Source of the DNA: Yponomeuta sedellus | Lineage: Eukaryota > Arthropoda > Insecta > Lepidoptera > Yponomeutidae | Direction: 5' to 3' | DNA: 64,000 nt | Assembly: GCA_934045075.1 (NCBI GenBank) | Contig: OW203726.1 | Span: forward strand, 9,012,860 to 9,076,859 | Part shown: positions 1 to 11,322 of the stretch, piece after piece | How positions within the stretch are numbered: the first letter of the stretch is position 1 | How the letters are laid out: each line of letters opens with the position of its first letter | Made by a program: the position numbers and the translations under genes | Notes under the pieces: generated by a model | Seen by the model: only the letters and a program-made list of their open reading frames with translations | Database searches by the model: none | What the model was told of the DNA's origin: nothing

Positions 1-136
1 GAGTTATTTCTTGCTATCATCAGTGATTTTTTTGTCACGATTTGCCACCCCTAAAATCTGCCGCTCTAGGCTGGGCCAACTGGGCCTTAGGGTAAATCCG
101 CCACTGGGTTCAGTGTGGGTTTTATCTAATAGTCTC

Positions 137-142
137 TTTATT
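137..142 (-). terminator. Polyadenylation signal AATAAA for the THAP gene
   Basis: TTTATT on the plus strand reads AATAAA on the minus strand, about 30 bases past the stop codon at 173. This supports the two-exon model ending here. Confidence 0.5.
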
Positions 143-172
143 AATAAGACCAATAAGCAATAAATACAAATT

Positions 173-687
173 TTAATTTTGCTGGCTGTCAAATAGTTGT
201 GCATAAGGGTGCACAAACACTCTTGTGGACAAGGGGAAACTATTCTCAGGCACTAACCATCCCTTTTGTGATCTTTCTTTTTGTATTTCAACATTACAAG
301 TAATATAAAACTCACCAAAATGGTAAATAATCGATTTATCTGCTCGTTCCAAGGTCGGGACTGCATTAACACTTAGTCTTGAATTCCATGTTTTGAACTT
401 TGGTTCAAAGAGCTTATGGCACACCCGTGCATTTTTATAAACTTGCTGGTTTTCGATTGACAATATGTTCCCGCCAATTGAATAGAGCCAAGATCGAAAT
501 CTAGGCGCGTCCTTTTCAGGATTTGGAAAACGATGCAGAGGTACGTGGTCATCACCTATAAACAACCAATAATACCGTTAGTATCCATTTGTATGAGTAT
601 GTTAGTTTGTGATAAACTACAAATTTTCGGAACTTACCTACGTGTTGTCTCACAATCCCGAACACAGCATTTCCATGAAGTCGCCAT
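173..687 (-). CDS. Small THAP-domain protein, two exons
   Basis: Predicted 142-residue protein in two exons: 687-642 and 555-173 (minus strand), joined in phase 1 with donor GTAGGT and an acceptor after TTTATAG. Residues 1-16 supply the first zinc ligands (C-C-V-R-D-C). Exon 2 supplies HRFP near residue 24, a tryptophan in RSWLY, the Cys-x2-(His-like) position as VCHKLF, and the closing AVPTL motif. This order is the C2CH THAP zinc finger, a DNA-binding fold shared by P-element transposases and host regulators. The second ligand pair reads C-H-K-L-F instead of the usual C-x2-H-F, so zinc binding may be altered. A stronger-looking donor (GTAAGT) four bases further on would put stops in frame. 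About 60 residues with no recognised domain follow the finger. It could be a host gene or a remnant of a THAP transposon. Confidence 0.62.
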
Positions 688-1321
688 GGCAAAAGTTGAA
701 GTCCAACGAAGTCCGTGATCGTGTGCCAGGTCAATATGTGTAGCGTGTCCAGTGTCCAAAGTCGTTAGCAGGGGTCAGAATGTAAAATACGGTGTACGGA
801 GTCCAAAAGCAAGCCAAAGTAGTCGGAAAATCACCAGAAAATACGGAAAACCACTAGTCGCAAAGATCGCAAAGTTCAAATCGTTCAAATGCAAACAAAC
901 GTGAAACAAACAGAAAGAAAGATGGCAAATTGGCAACCTGTCATTGGGCGCTTGAAAAAATGCGTTCCATTATACAAACTGTAAGGTTGAGGCTTTCGTA
1001 TCGAATATTTATCTAGCATCTCTAGGGTTTTAAGCCGCGACTTTAGAAATACACAAATACTGAAATATTTATTTAATTAAATATCAATTAGTCTTCTGGT
1101 TGCAATATCATAAAAAAAACTGTTAACTGTGTAGTGTATAGTACAAGTTTGCGTGTACCGAAACCTCCATAAGAGTGTTTTTGCAAAGTAGCTTGACAGT
1201 AACGCCACCTATAGTGCAACTGCAGTACCAAAATTAGAAAACACGCCCTCTGAATGTGTCAAAATGAACTAATATCGTAATAGCTTTGTCAATAGAAACA
1301 GGAATGTAGGGACTGAAATGC
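688..1321. other. Upstream flank of the THAP gene, no feature seen
   Basis: Region between the THAP start codon and the first repeat copy. It should contain the THAP promoter, but I see no clear TATA box or open reading frame. Confidence 0.4.
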
Positions 1322-1790
1322 CCGTGGCCACGTCGCATCACTTGAAACTGGTTAGTGATTGGAATCACTAAAATATTTTTTTACTAATTTTAACTTAAAA
1401 TATTTTTTTATAAAAATGTATTTGATAGTTACATATTGACTATGTAACTATATTATGCAGTTATGTGGTTAACAGGAACAAACTATTTATTTTTATTCCG
1501 ACTATTCTTGCAATTGTTTATTTTCAGATTCAGCTATACAAAAACCTATTAGTTGTCGAGCTTCACAAAAGAACTCTGGTACGTAGACTTTTCATGTATC
1601 GCTGAAGTTTTTTGTTAGTGTTTGTTTACTTTGATAAATTACAAAGTGTTATAATTTTCAGCACCTTGTACAGCAGCCAAAATATCAGCTGTTGCTATTG
1701 GTCCAGCAGGATTTGACCACAATTATTGTGGCCTGGAATCTCAGCATATCAGAACTATCCCAGTACAGTGTATCCGTTCTTAAATGGCAT
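1322..1790 (+). repeat. Truncated copy (F0) of the THAP-encoding repeat
   Basis: Plus-orientation partial copy of the repeat seen in full at 5078-6950. It holds the segments corresponding to the third, fourth and fifth putative exons (CACTTGAAACTG, ATTCAGCTATAC, CACCTTGTACAGCAGCC) with their intervening sequences, then stops abruptly after the fifth. Confidence 0.75.
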
Positions 1791-2214
1791 AACGAGTAAA
1801 CAAACATGGCCGACCAATAAAATGTGACATTTCATAGTGTTGGTTATTACTGAATGAATGACGGATTTCATTATTGAATGAATGGAATGAATAAAGTTTG
1901 TCATAAATAATCTAAATAATTATGTAATATTAGTATCGCAATCCATCTGCTACACTGAACTCGACCCATACATACCTAAAAAGTGGGACAAAAAAAAATT
2001 AAGAAAATTCCGTTAATAAATGTTGGCGGTAATTATATCTCCTCAATAAAGAGTTCTTAAGATCATTATGGGGTAAAAAAGAATCGAAAAACGTGTAGAA
2101 CACTAAAGATATTGGACAATTTCAAATGGGGGTTTGTGCTGCGAAAGATATCATTTTCAGTTTTTTTTTATACTGCTTTGGAGATATTTAGAAAATCTCA
2201 TCTGGCAACCCTAA
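1791..2214. other. Spacer between F0 and R1 copies, no gene seen
   Basis: AT-rich spacer including small ATGAATG-type repeats near 1850-1890. No coding or RNA feature recognised. Confidence 0.4.
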
Positions 2215-5075
2215 CTACAGCAACGTAGTGTTCACAGAGCATATAAACACTACGTTTTAAGAGACGGGACCTCCCTATATGCTTTTGTAATGAGTTTAGC
2301 CCCGTTAGCAATACCAACCAATAGAGCAAAAATGCAATGTCAAAAGTAAGTGCTACCAACATAACAACTTGTCTGTGCATTAGGGACGTCCACTTACATT
2401 ACTACATTTATCGATATCGATAAATTATCATCCAGGGGCTTCGCAGTCGGCCTAATAAAATTAATAAAAATCAATGTTTTCAATAAGACGACAAATGAAA
2501 TTAGTATTTTATTATTTATTATCAAATCACAATAATTGTGGTCAAGGTCTATTGAATTTATTTCAGCAGCTATTTGGGTTTTCTTTAGAGGTGTCCAATC
2601 TGAGCGAACTTCATCAATCGTTATTGATTATTAATTTGTTGGTAAACTATGCTACTTACCGGGATAGTTCTGATAAATATGCTGAGATTCCAGGCCACAA
2701 TAATTGTTATCAAACCCTACTGGACCAATAGCAACAGCTGATATTTTGCTGCTGTGCAAGGTGCTGAAAATAATAACACTTTGTAATTTATCAAAGTAAA
2801 CAAACACTAGTTACAAAAAACTTCAGCGATACATGAAAAGTCTACGTACCAGAGTTGTTTTGTGAAGCTCGACAACTAATAGGTTTTTGTATAGCTGAAT
2901 CTGAAAATAAACAATTGCAAGAATAGTCCGAAAAAAAAAATAGTTTGTTCCTGTTTACCACATAACTGCATAATTTTATTGACTATGTAACTATCAAATA
3001 CATTTTTATAAAAAAATATTTTAAGTAGTATATATATATATATAAATATTAGTAAAAAAAATATTTTAGTAATTCCAATCACTAACCAGTTTCAAGTGAT
3101 GCGACGTAGCTACATGGTAAGGAAACTCAGCTAGTAAGTAATCAGGAAGAGTAGGCGCATTCATAAGTAGAGAAGGTACAGCCCTGTAAAAAAATGTTTA
3201 TCTAAGTAATGTCATTTATGTATTAGGACGTAATAATAATATTGCGTTCTAAGTGACGGAGCAAAATACATTCAAATGCTCGACGTAAAGCAAGGCGTAT
3301 TTTGTGTTTTATTACATAATTATTCATGAAATGTAGTGAGTGTTACATTATAACACAACTCACCATTATTTTAATCGGCTTCCTTTTAAAATCGTTGTTA
3401 AAATCTTTCAGCCGGAAATGATCTCTACAAACATATTTATGTTGGTGGAGTTTTTCGATGGGGATATAAGATCTTCCACAATTTACACCCATTGGCTGCA
3501 TCTAAAAAAAAACCACATTCAATGCAGCCACTAATAGTGCATCGTTGAAACATTGTTATGGCTTACAGCAATTCACCCGTCGTACACTGAGTAGTAATTC
3601 TGACCAAGGTACTTATCAGATATTTTTTTATCGATATTGAATATGTGTATGGCACATCACTATGACATTGATACATCTTAATATTTTTCTCATAGTATAT
3701 TAATTACGTTATTTAACATAATTTATGATCTTGCTCTTGTGCAAGATGACAAAAACTGTAGCCAGAAATACTTACTGGTCTTCATCCCTAGGAAATTTAC
3801 CCTAGGCGTGTGTCGTTACAAGATTTTCACTAAACGTAACGTAACGAGTTACGGTAAGCGCGTCACCACTTTTCGTTACGCGTTATTTTACTAACAAGTT
3901 TTTTTGAGACTGCGTTGCAGTCACGCCTTTTGTGAAACGATAAACGAAACCTGTTGGAGGTTAAGTTTCACAGTCACAACAGGCGACCTGTGACTGCAAC
4001 GCAGTGTCGCGGCGCAGCTTGGACGTGACTTAAATCAAACTAAGTAATTCTTTTCAATAAAGTAACATAATGCTAACTGTCACAAAACAACTTTGCACTA
4101 ATTTGTTCGCAATCTCAATTAAACCAAAACAAACAAAACAATGCAATTTGTGACACTCGTTTCCTTCTTTCGCGCCTATTTTCCAAGAAGTTAAATTTGA
4201 CTTAACTACTATGAACAAATACCGGTCTGTAGTCTCTAAACACAAAGCCATACGTACGAAAATTCAAAAACTATTTGCTTTGTGTTTATTCGGATTTCCA
4301 TCGAGTCACTTGCTCGCGGTCATTCGGAAAATTTCGGGTCGCCTTCGGGTCGCATCGGTCGGCCGATAGCTCGCTGTCGCTAGGCAGTGCACCGTCCACA
4401 GTTTAAAAATGAGACAGATATAGGTACTGTGACGCAGGCAACCCGTGCGGATTAAATAGCTTGATGCAAGAACGGGGTTGCGTACAAAAGAGTTGTCTAC
4501 TTAAATGCATGGGTTGCTAAATACGTTGAATACGTACGAAACCGTATGTGTAGCGGAAATAGCTTTCTTTTTCTTTATCTGTATAGCAATTAAGACGAAA
4601 CTTGCATGCTCACAAAAATCACTAGTTGCAAAAATCACTTGTTAGTGGATTGACTTGTAAGTAGTGACACGTTACAGGCTTCGTAGCTATCTACTGTAAA
4701 AGGTGACGTGAAATACCTAACGCTCACGCCTAATTTACCCATAAACTATCTTTTGGTACCCTTTGACCGGCTGCATCTTATTTTACAAATGGCACAAGTT
4801 CAACACCATCCGACCAATGCCTTATTAAAAGAAAATCACTAAACACTGTACAACAAGATACACACAGCTAGATATTGAAAAAACTTAAAACACAAAAAAA
4901 ATTAACTAGAAAACTTTATAGTATGTGCCGCGTTTCGCCATGACATTTGTTGAGTTTTCAGTTTGACAGCAAAGAAAGAGTAAGTAGTATTAAAGAGTGA
5001 GACAAATTATGTCCGCCATTAAAACGGGGCTAAATGCGAACAAATAATTCAAAGTTCCTACTTGCGCTAGGCTGG
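2215..5075 (-). mobile_element. THAP-encoding repeat copy R1 (minus), interrupted by a hAT element
   Basis: Minus-orientation copy of the THAP repeat. One end lies near 2230 (ACAGAGCATATAAA, GAGACGGGACCTCC) and the other near 5075 (CTTGCGCTAGGCTG). Splice-like segments match those of copy F2. It is split at 3803-4740 by an element plus its 8-bp target duplication; removing that restores the THAP first-exon segment. The junction with F2 is the small palindrome GGCTGGTACAGCC (5070-5082). Confidence 0.8.
3803..4732. mobile_element. Non-autonomous hAT-type element with 8-bp TSD
   Basis: A 930-bp insertion flanked by the perfect 8-bp target duplication ATTTACCC (3795-3802 and 4733-4740). Its ends are imperfect terminal inverted repeats, TAGGCGTGTGTCGTTAC on the left and TAGGCGTGAGCGTTAGG on the right (complement). 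An 8-bp TSD and TAGGnGTG ends are typical of hAT elements. No transposase ORF is present. It contains an internal inverted repeat, GACTGCGTTGCAGTCAC near 3910 against GTGACTGCAACGCAGT near 3990. Confidence 0.85.
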
Positions 5076-5077
5076 TA

Positions 5078-6950
5078 CAGCCTTACTCTTTCTTTGTTGT
5101 CAATGTCAAACTGAAAACATAACAAATATGGCGGAACGCGGCACATATTAGAACGTTTTCTAGTTAAAATTTTTGTATTTTAAGTTTGTTCAATATCTAG
5201 CTGTGTGTATCTTGTTGTACAATGTTTAGTGATTTTCTTTTAATAATGGCATTGATCGGATGGTGTCGAACTTGTGCCATTTGTAAAATAAGATGCAGCA
5301 TGTCAAAGGGTACCAAAAGAAAGTTTATGGGTAAATTTCCTAGGGATGAAGACCGGTAAGTATTTCTGGCTACAGTTTTTGTCATCTTGCACAAGAGCAA
5401 GATCATGAATTAAGTTAAATAACGTAATTAATATACTATGAGAAAAATACTAAGATGTTTCAATGTCATAGTGATGTGCCATACACATATTCAATATCGA
5501 TAAAAAAATATCAGATAAGTACCTTGGTCAGAATTACTACTCAGTGTACGACGGGTGAATTGCTGTAAGCCATAACAATGTTTCAACGATGCTTTATTAG
5601 TGGCTGCATTGAATGTTGTTTTTTTTTTTAGATGCAAACAATGGGTGAAAATTGTGGAAGATCTTATATCGTATATCCCCATCGAAAAACTCCACCAACA
5701 TAAATATGTTTGTAGAGATCATTTCCGGCCGAAAGATTTTTACAACGATTTTAAAAGGAAGCCGATTAAAGAAATTGTGAGTTGTGTTATAAACTTATAA
5801 TGTAACACTTACTACATTTCATGAATAATTATGTAATAAAACACAAAATACGCCTTGCTTTACGTCGAACATTTGAATGTATTTTGCTCCGTCACTTAGA
5901 ACGCAATATTATTATTACGTCTTAATACATAAATGACATTACTTTGATAAACATTTTTTTACAGGGCTGTATCTTCTCTACTTATAAATGCGCCTCCTCT
6001 TCCTGATTACTTACTAGCTGAGTTTCCTTACCACGTAGCCACGTCGCATCACTTGAAACTGGTTAGTGATTGGAATTACTAAAATATTTTTTTTACTAAT
6101 TTTTAACTTAAAATATTTTTTTATAAAAAATGTATTTGATAGTTACATAGTCACTTATGCAGTTATGTGGTAAACAGGAACCAACTATTTTTTTTTCGGA
6201 CTATTCTTGCAATTGTTTATTTTCAGATTCAGCTATACAAAAACCTATTAGCTGTCGAGCTTCATAAAACAACTTTGGTACGTAGACTTTTCATGTATCG
6301 CTGAAGTTTTTTGTAACTAGAGTTTGTTTACTTTGATAAATTACAAAGTGTTATCATTTTCAGCACCTTGTACAGCAGCCAAAATATCAGCTGTTGCTAT
6401 TGGTCCAGTAGGGTTTGACCACAATTATTGTGGCCTGGAATCTCAGCATATTTATCAGAACTATCCCGGTAAGTAGCATAGTTTACCAACAAATTATTAA
6501 TCAATAACGACTCAACTTAACTTTTTTTGACGATTTCAGCACCTGAATCCAAACCACCGATTGATGAAGTTCGCTCAGATTGGACACCTCTAAGGAAAAA
6601 CCAAATAGCTGCTGAAATAAATTCAATAGACCTTGACCACAATTATTGTGATTTGATAATCAATAATAAAATACTAATTTCATTTGTCGTTTTATTGAAA
6701 ACATTGATTTTTATTAATTTTATTAGGCTAACTGCGGAGCCCCTGGATGAAAATTTATCGATATCGATAAATGTAGTACCAATGTAAGTGGACGTCCCTA
6801 ATGCACAGACAAGTTGTTATGTTGGTAGCACTTTTGACATTGCATTTTTGCTCTATTGGTTGGTATTGCTAACGGGGCTAAACTCATTACAAAACCTTAA
6901 GGAGGTCCCGTCTCTTTTAACGTAGTGTTTATATGCTCTGATGCTCTGTG
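5078..6950 (+). mobile_element. THAP-encoding repeat copy F2 (plus)
   Basis: Best-preserved copy. It lacks about 100 bp at its outer left end compared with R3. Six splice-bounded open segments can be traced: 5222-5355, 5632-5776, 5965 to about 6063, about 6227-6277, about 6364-6471, and 6540-6786. It forms a near-perfect inverted pair with R1 on its left and R3 on its right. Confidence 0.8.
5222..5776 (+). pseudogene. THAP zinc-finger exons of the repeat (copy F2)
   Basis: Exon 1 (5222-5355) and exon 2 (5632-5776) join at GTAAGT / TTTTAG to encode a convincing THAP domain of about 90 residues: paired cysteines, KFPRDEDR, the invariant Trp in CKQWVKI, then C-R-D-H-F and KRKPIKE. The downstream open segment begins AVPSLL, as expected for the end of a THAP domain, but joining it by canonical splice sites gives a +1 mismatch in every copy checked. 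The reading frame beyond the finger is therefore broken or uses a splice I cannot see. No DDE catalytic domain follows, so these copies are non-autonomous or domain-only. Confidence 0.65.
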
Positions 6951-7011
6951 GGCTGGTAGTGTTTATATCGTAGAGGACTCTATCTACGGTTTATATCGTA
7001 GAGGGAGACTC

Positions 7012-8934
7012 CACAGAGCATATAAATAAGAGACGGGACCTCCCTATATGCTTTTGTAATGAGTTTAGCCCCGTTAGCAATACCAACCAATAGAGCAAAA
7101 ATGCAATGTCAAAAGTGCTACCAATTTAACAACTTGTCTGTGCATTAGGGACGTCCACTTACATTGGTACTACATTTATCGATATCGATAAATTTTCATC
7201 CAGGGGCTCCGCAGTTAGCCTAATAAAATTAATAAAAATCAATGTTTTCAATAAAACGACAAATGAAATTAGTATTTTATTATTGATTATCGAATCACAA
7301 TAATTGTGGTCAAGGTCTATTGAATTTATTTCAGCAGCTATTTGGTTTTTCCTTAGAGGTGTCCAATCTGGTCGTTTGGATTCAGGTGCTGAAATCGTTA
7401 AAAAAAGTTAAGTTGAGTCGTTATTGATTATTAATTTGTTGGTAAACTATGCTACTTACCGGGATAGTTCTGATAAATATGCTGAGATTCCAGGCCACAA
7501 TAATTGTGGTCAAACCCTACTGGACCAATAGCAACAGCTGATATTTTGGCTGCTGTACAAGGTGCTGAAAATGATAACACTTTGTAATTTATCAAAGTAA
7601 ACAAACTCTAGTTACAAAAAACTTCAGCGATACATGAAAAGTCTACGTACCAGAGTTGTTTTGTGAAGCTCGACCACTAATAGGTTTTTGTATAGCTGAA
7701 TCTGAAAATAAACAATTGCAAGAATAGTCCGAAAAAAAATAGTTTGTTCCTGTTTACCACATAACTGCATAATTGACTATGTAACTATCAAATACATTTT
7801 TATAAAAAAATATTTTAAGTTAAAAATTAGTAAAAAAATATTTTAGTAATTCCAATCACTAACCAGTTTCAAGTGATGCGACGTGGCTACGTGGTAAGGA
7901 AACTCAGCTAGTAAGTAATCAGGAAGAGGAGGCGCATTTATAAGTAGAGAAGATACAGCCCTGTAAAAAAATGTTTATCAAAGTATGTCATTTACGTATT
8001 AAGACGTAATAATAATATTGCGTTCTAAATGACGGAGCAAAATATATTCAAATGTTCGACGTAAAGCAAGGCGTATTTTGTGTTTTATTACATAATTATT
8101 CATGAAATGTAGTTAGTGTTACATTATAAGTTTATAACACAACTCACCATTTCTTTAATCGGCTTCCTTTTAAAATAGTTGTAAAAATCTTTCGGCCGGA
8201 AATGATCTCTACAAACATATTTATGTTGGTGGAGTTTTTCGATGGGGATATACGATATAAGATCTTCCACAATTTTCACCCATTGTCTGCATCTAAAAAA
8301 AAAAAACAACATTCAATGCAGCCACTAATAGTGCATCGTTGAAACATTGTTATGGCTTACAGCAATTCACCCGTCATACACTGAGTAGTAATTCTGACCA
8401 AGGTACTTATCAGATATTTTTTTATCGATATTGAATATGTGTATGGCACATCACTATGACATTGAAACATCTGAGTATTTTTCTCATAGTATATTAATTA
8501 CGTTATTTAACATAATTTATGATCTTGCTCTTGTGCAAGATGACAAAAACTGTAGCCAGAAATACTTACCGGTCTTCATCCCTAGGAAATTTACCCATAA
8601 ACTTTCTTTTGGTACCCTTTGACCGGCTGCATCTTATTTTACAAATGGCACAAGTTCGACACCATCCGATCAATGCCAATATTAAAAGAAAATCACTAAA
8701 CACTGTACAACAAGATACACACAGCTAGATATTGAACAAACTTAAAACACAAAAATTTTAACTAGAAAACGTTCTAATATGTGCTGCGTTCCGCCATATT
8801 TGTTATGTTTTCAGTTTGACATTGACAGCAAAGAAAGAGTAAGTAGTATTAAAGAGTGAGACAAAAATATGTCCGCCATTAAAACGGGGCTAAATGCGAA
8901 CAAAAATTTCAAAGTTCCTACTTGCGCTAGGCTG
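7012..8934 (-). mobile_element. THAP-encoding repeat copy R3 (minus)
   Basis: Minus-orientation copy running from CCACAGAGCATATAAA to CTTGCGCTAGGCTG. It mirrors F2 along almost its whole length, so 5.08-8.93 kb is one large inverted repeat with a spacer of about 60 bp. The THAP second-exon segment lies at about 8290-8150 on the minus strand (CRQWVKI, CRDHF, KRKPIKEM). Confidence 0.8.
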
Positions 8935-9068
8935 GGAGACTCTATCTACGGTTTAGATACTCTTTGACAGGACAGACCACAGACATGCATGACATGACAG
9001 ACATCTTGCCAGCTGTTTTAAATCTGCTAAATATTAATTAAATCTGCTTACTGTAATTTAGTGGTGCT

Positions 9069-11322
9069 ATGGATTACGAGGAACCCTCGCCTGAAGATTT
9101 GCAAAGGAGACTATATTATTTGCTTGAACAGTTACAAGAAATGGCTCGGGAGTTGCCACCGTAAATATATTTGCTGCCTACTTGTTTGATACGTTAATTT
9201 AATTGTTCTGAAACATTTATATATATCTGTACCGGCGTACTGATGGCAAAACACGAAGGAAACCATTTTAATGTAACATGCATGTATCAATACTCGAACG
9301 ATCGATATCAACCCTTGTATGTCCCTACTGCTGGGGCACGGGTCTCTTCCTGCATCACAGGAAGTTTAGGCCGAACTCCACCACGGGGGCTAAGTCGGGG
9401 TTGGTGGAGGATTGTAATACAGTGGTGGGCCTTAAATCAGAAGTTATCAAGCCACCCATAAGGTCTCTGACATGGCTTAGCAACTGCCATTACATGATAG
9501 CTGGCACCAACGGCTTAATGTGCTCAGAAAAAAGGCTACTAGCAGTAGTCGCAGGATAGTCACCCATCCTGCACCTAACCGCACCTGTTGCTTGACCTAA
9601 GTGATTGATTCCAGTCACTTGGTTTGGCTAGGCCACAAGCATATCAATACTAGTGTTTAACCAAATAAATTTATTTTATTTATGTTATTTTACAGTGTAC
9701 AAGAATATTAATTTGATTGACCCATCTACTGATATTTCGTCCTTTTCCAGAAAATATCAAATGAGGGTGCCAATCGAGCTGTTATCAGGATTGGCCAATT
9801 GCCTCTTGAATGACACTATATTTGAGATAGTTAAAGGTTTGATGGAGATTCAACATGTCACTGAAAAACATCTCTTTCAACAAAGACTGCAAGTTAAAAA
9901 CCAACACACTTGTAAGTTAAGCAATCATCATCTTTGGTTTTAGTTAAGATATGTTTAGTTAGGACAGATCTGTAAAATGTACACTGTAATGGAATACAAT
10001 AAAATTATTGCCATTAATAAATACCCTCCCCCTGTGTTAAGTATACCTATGTTATTTTTCTGTCTTCAGTAGAAATACAAAACATGATCAACAGTGTATC
10101 CAGTCCAGAGGAACAAGAAGTTGAAAAAGCAAAATTGCTATGGCGGCACAGAGAGGAACTCAAACAGACAGACATGAAATTGGTCATGCAGTTAGATCAG
10201 AAGGTACCTAATATAATTAGCCCTTATGTTCTATCCTGCAGCACCCTTTTGGGCTGGGATTTTAAACTGAACTTCTCGAATTTTGTGGTTGCTAGGCAAA
10301 CTACAATGTATCTCAGACTGGCTGGCGAACAACCAGGGTTTGATCGTAGTTGCCGCTATAGATTCGTCAAAAAATAAAAAAAGTAGGGGCCAGCCAGAAA
10401 TTCAGCTTTTAAGAATTCAGTCCGTGACGGGTTTTGGAGGCCCATTAACATTTTTGGGGGCCACATATCAAAAGAAATGTGCCACGATGTGTGACAGCAT
10501 TCACATAGTTTCATCGATATTGACTCAATACTTTTCGAGAAATCTTGAAAACCATGGGGCCCTTTTTATTTCCGTCGATATTTCCCTATCACATTTTAGA
10601 CTGCTGTTTTTGGACAAAAGTATTGTGCTGCGATATGTGCTGTATATAAAACAGAAACAGATTTAGTGTCAAAAAATCGAAAGGGCTAGCTGGAAAAAAT
10701 CAGGCTGGATGGCCCTCCATTTCTACCATTTCCAGGTGTTCTAGGCGATTCTTTGTCGACATAACTATGCCTAATCCCCCTATGTGATATGGGCCAGCCA
10801 GCCTGATAATTATACATCAACTTTAGGTCATTCGGCTTTTTTTAGGATGTAATCCTATTTTTAAATAACTTAGGTTAATAGGTATTTCTTGAAATTATGA
10901 TATGAAGTTGATTCTAGGTTCTAAAAATAGTTGTCACGGTTGTTAAGATTCCTCATTTTAAAAAAAAAGTATTTAGCACAAGTTACAATTTATTTTTCTT
11001 TGGTGGCGCTAGTTAGCACCCCGAAGCACCTTAATACTTAAGTTGCAAAGGATACACAACAGTCTGGGTTACTTTAATATAGAAAGTATCCCATATTGTG
11101 GTGTATCCACAAACAAATAGTTTTCCATAATTTCGAGGGTGGTCATTTGCTTGCATTTTTAGGTTCTCTTTTGGATTTTTCCAGGTCAGTGATCAACAAG
11201 TGACATTGGAGAAGGCTGGAGTTCCAGGATTCTTTGTCACCAATAAACCTATAGAAATCAAGCTGCAGATGTACCTTCTCGATTTTATACTTAGGTTAAG
11301 CAATAAGATCTTGCCCTGTTGA
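9069..11322 (+). CDS. DGCR6: DGCR6 / gonadal (gdl) family protein, four exons
   Basis: Exons 9069-9160, 9751-9911, 10070-10203 and 11185-11322 join with canonical GT-AG sites and consistent phases (2, 1, 0) into 174 residues. Diagnostic blocks are a short Leu/Gln-rich helix, then VPIELLSGLANCLL, FEIVKGLMEIQHVTEK, a helix rich in charged residues (WRHREELKQTDMKLVMQLDQK spans the third exon end), and TLEKAGVPGFFVT near the C-terminus. These are hallmarks of the DGCR6 family (Drosophila gonadal), small probable coiled-coil proteins whose molecular role is poorly defined. The length is close to the family norm. Intron 1 hosts a dispersed repeat. A THAP repeat ends 134 bp upstream of the start codon, so the promoter must be compact or partly TE-derived. 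Confidence 0.93.
9303..9650 (+). repeat. Dispersed repeat family B, in DGCR6 intron 1
   Basis: About 350 bp starting TATCAACCCTTGTATGTCCC and containing CTGGGGCACGGGTCTCTTCC, GTTGGTGGAGGATTGTAA and CACCCATCCTGCAC. The same sequence occurs at 21118-21465, 26095-26325 (minus), 28393-28750, 41540-41895 and 46475-46710. No intact ORF spans a copy. Probably a SINE or LINE 3' end. Confidence 0.8.
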
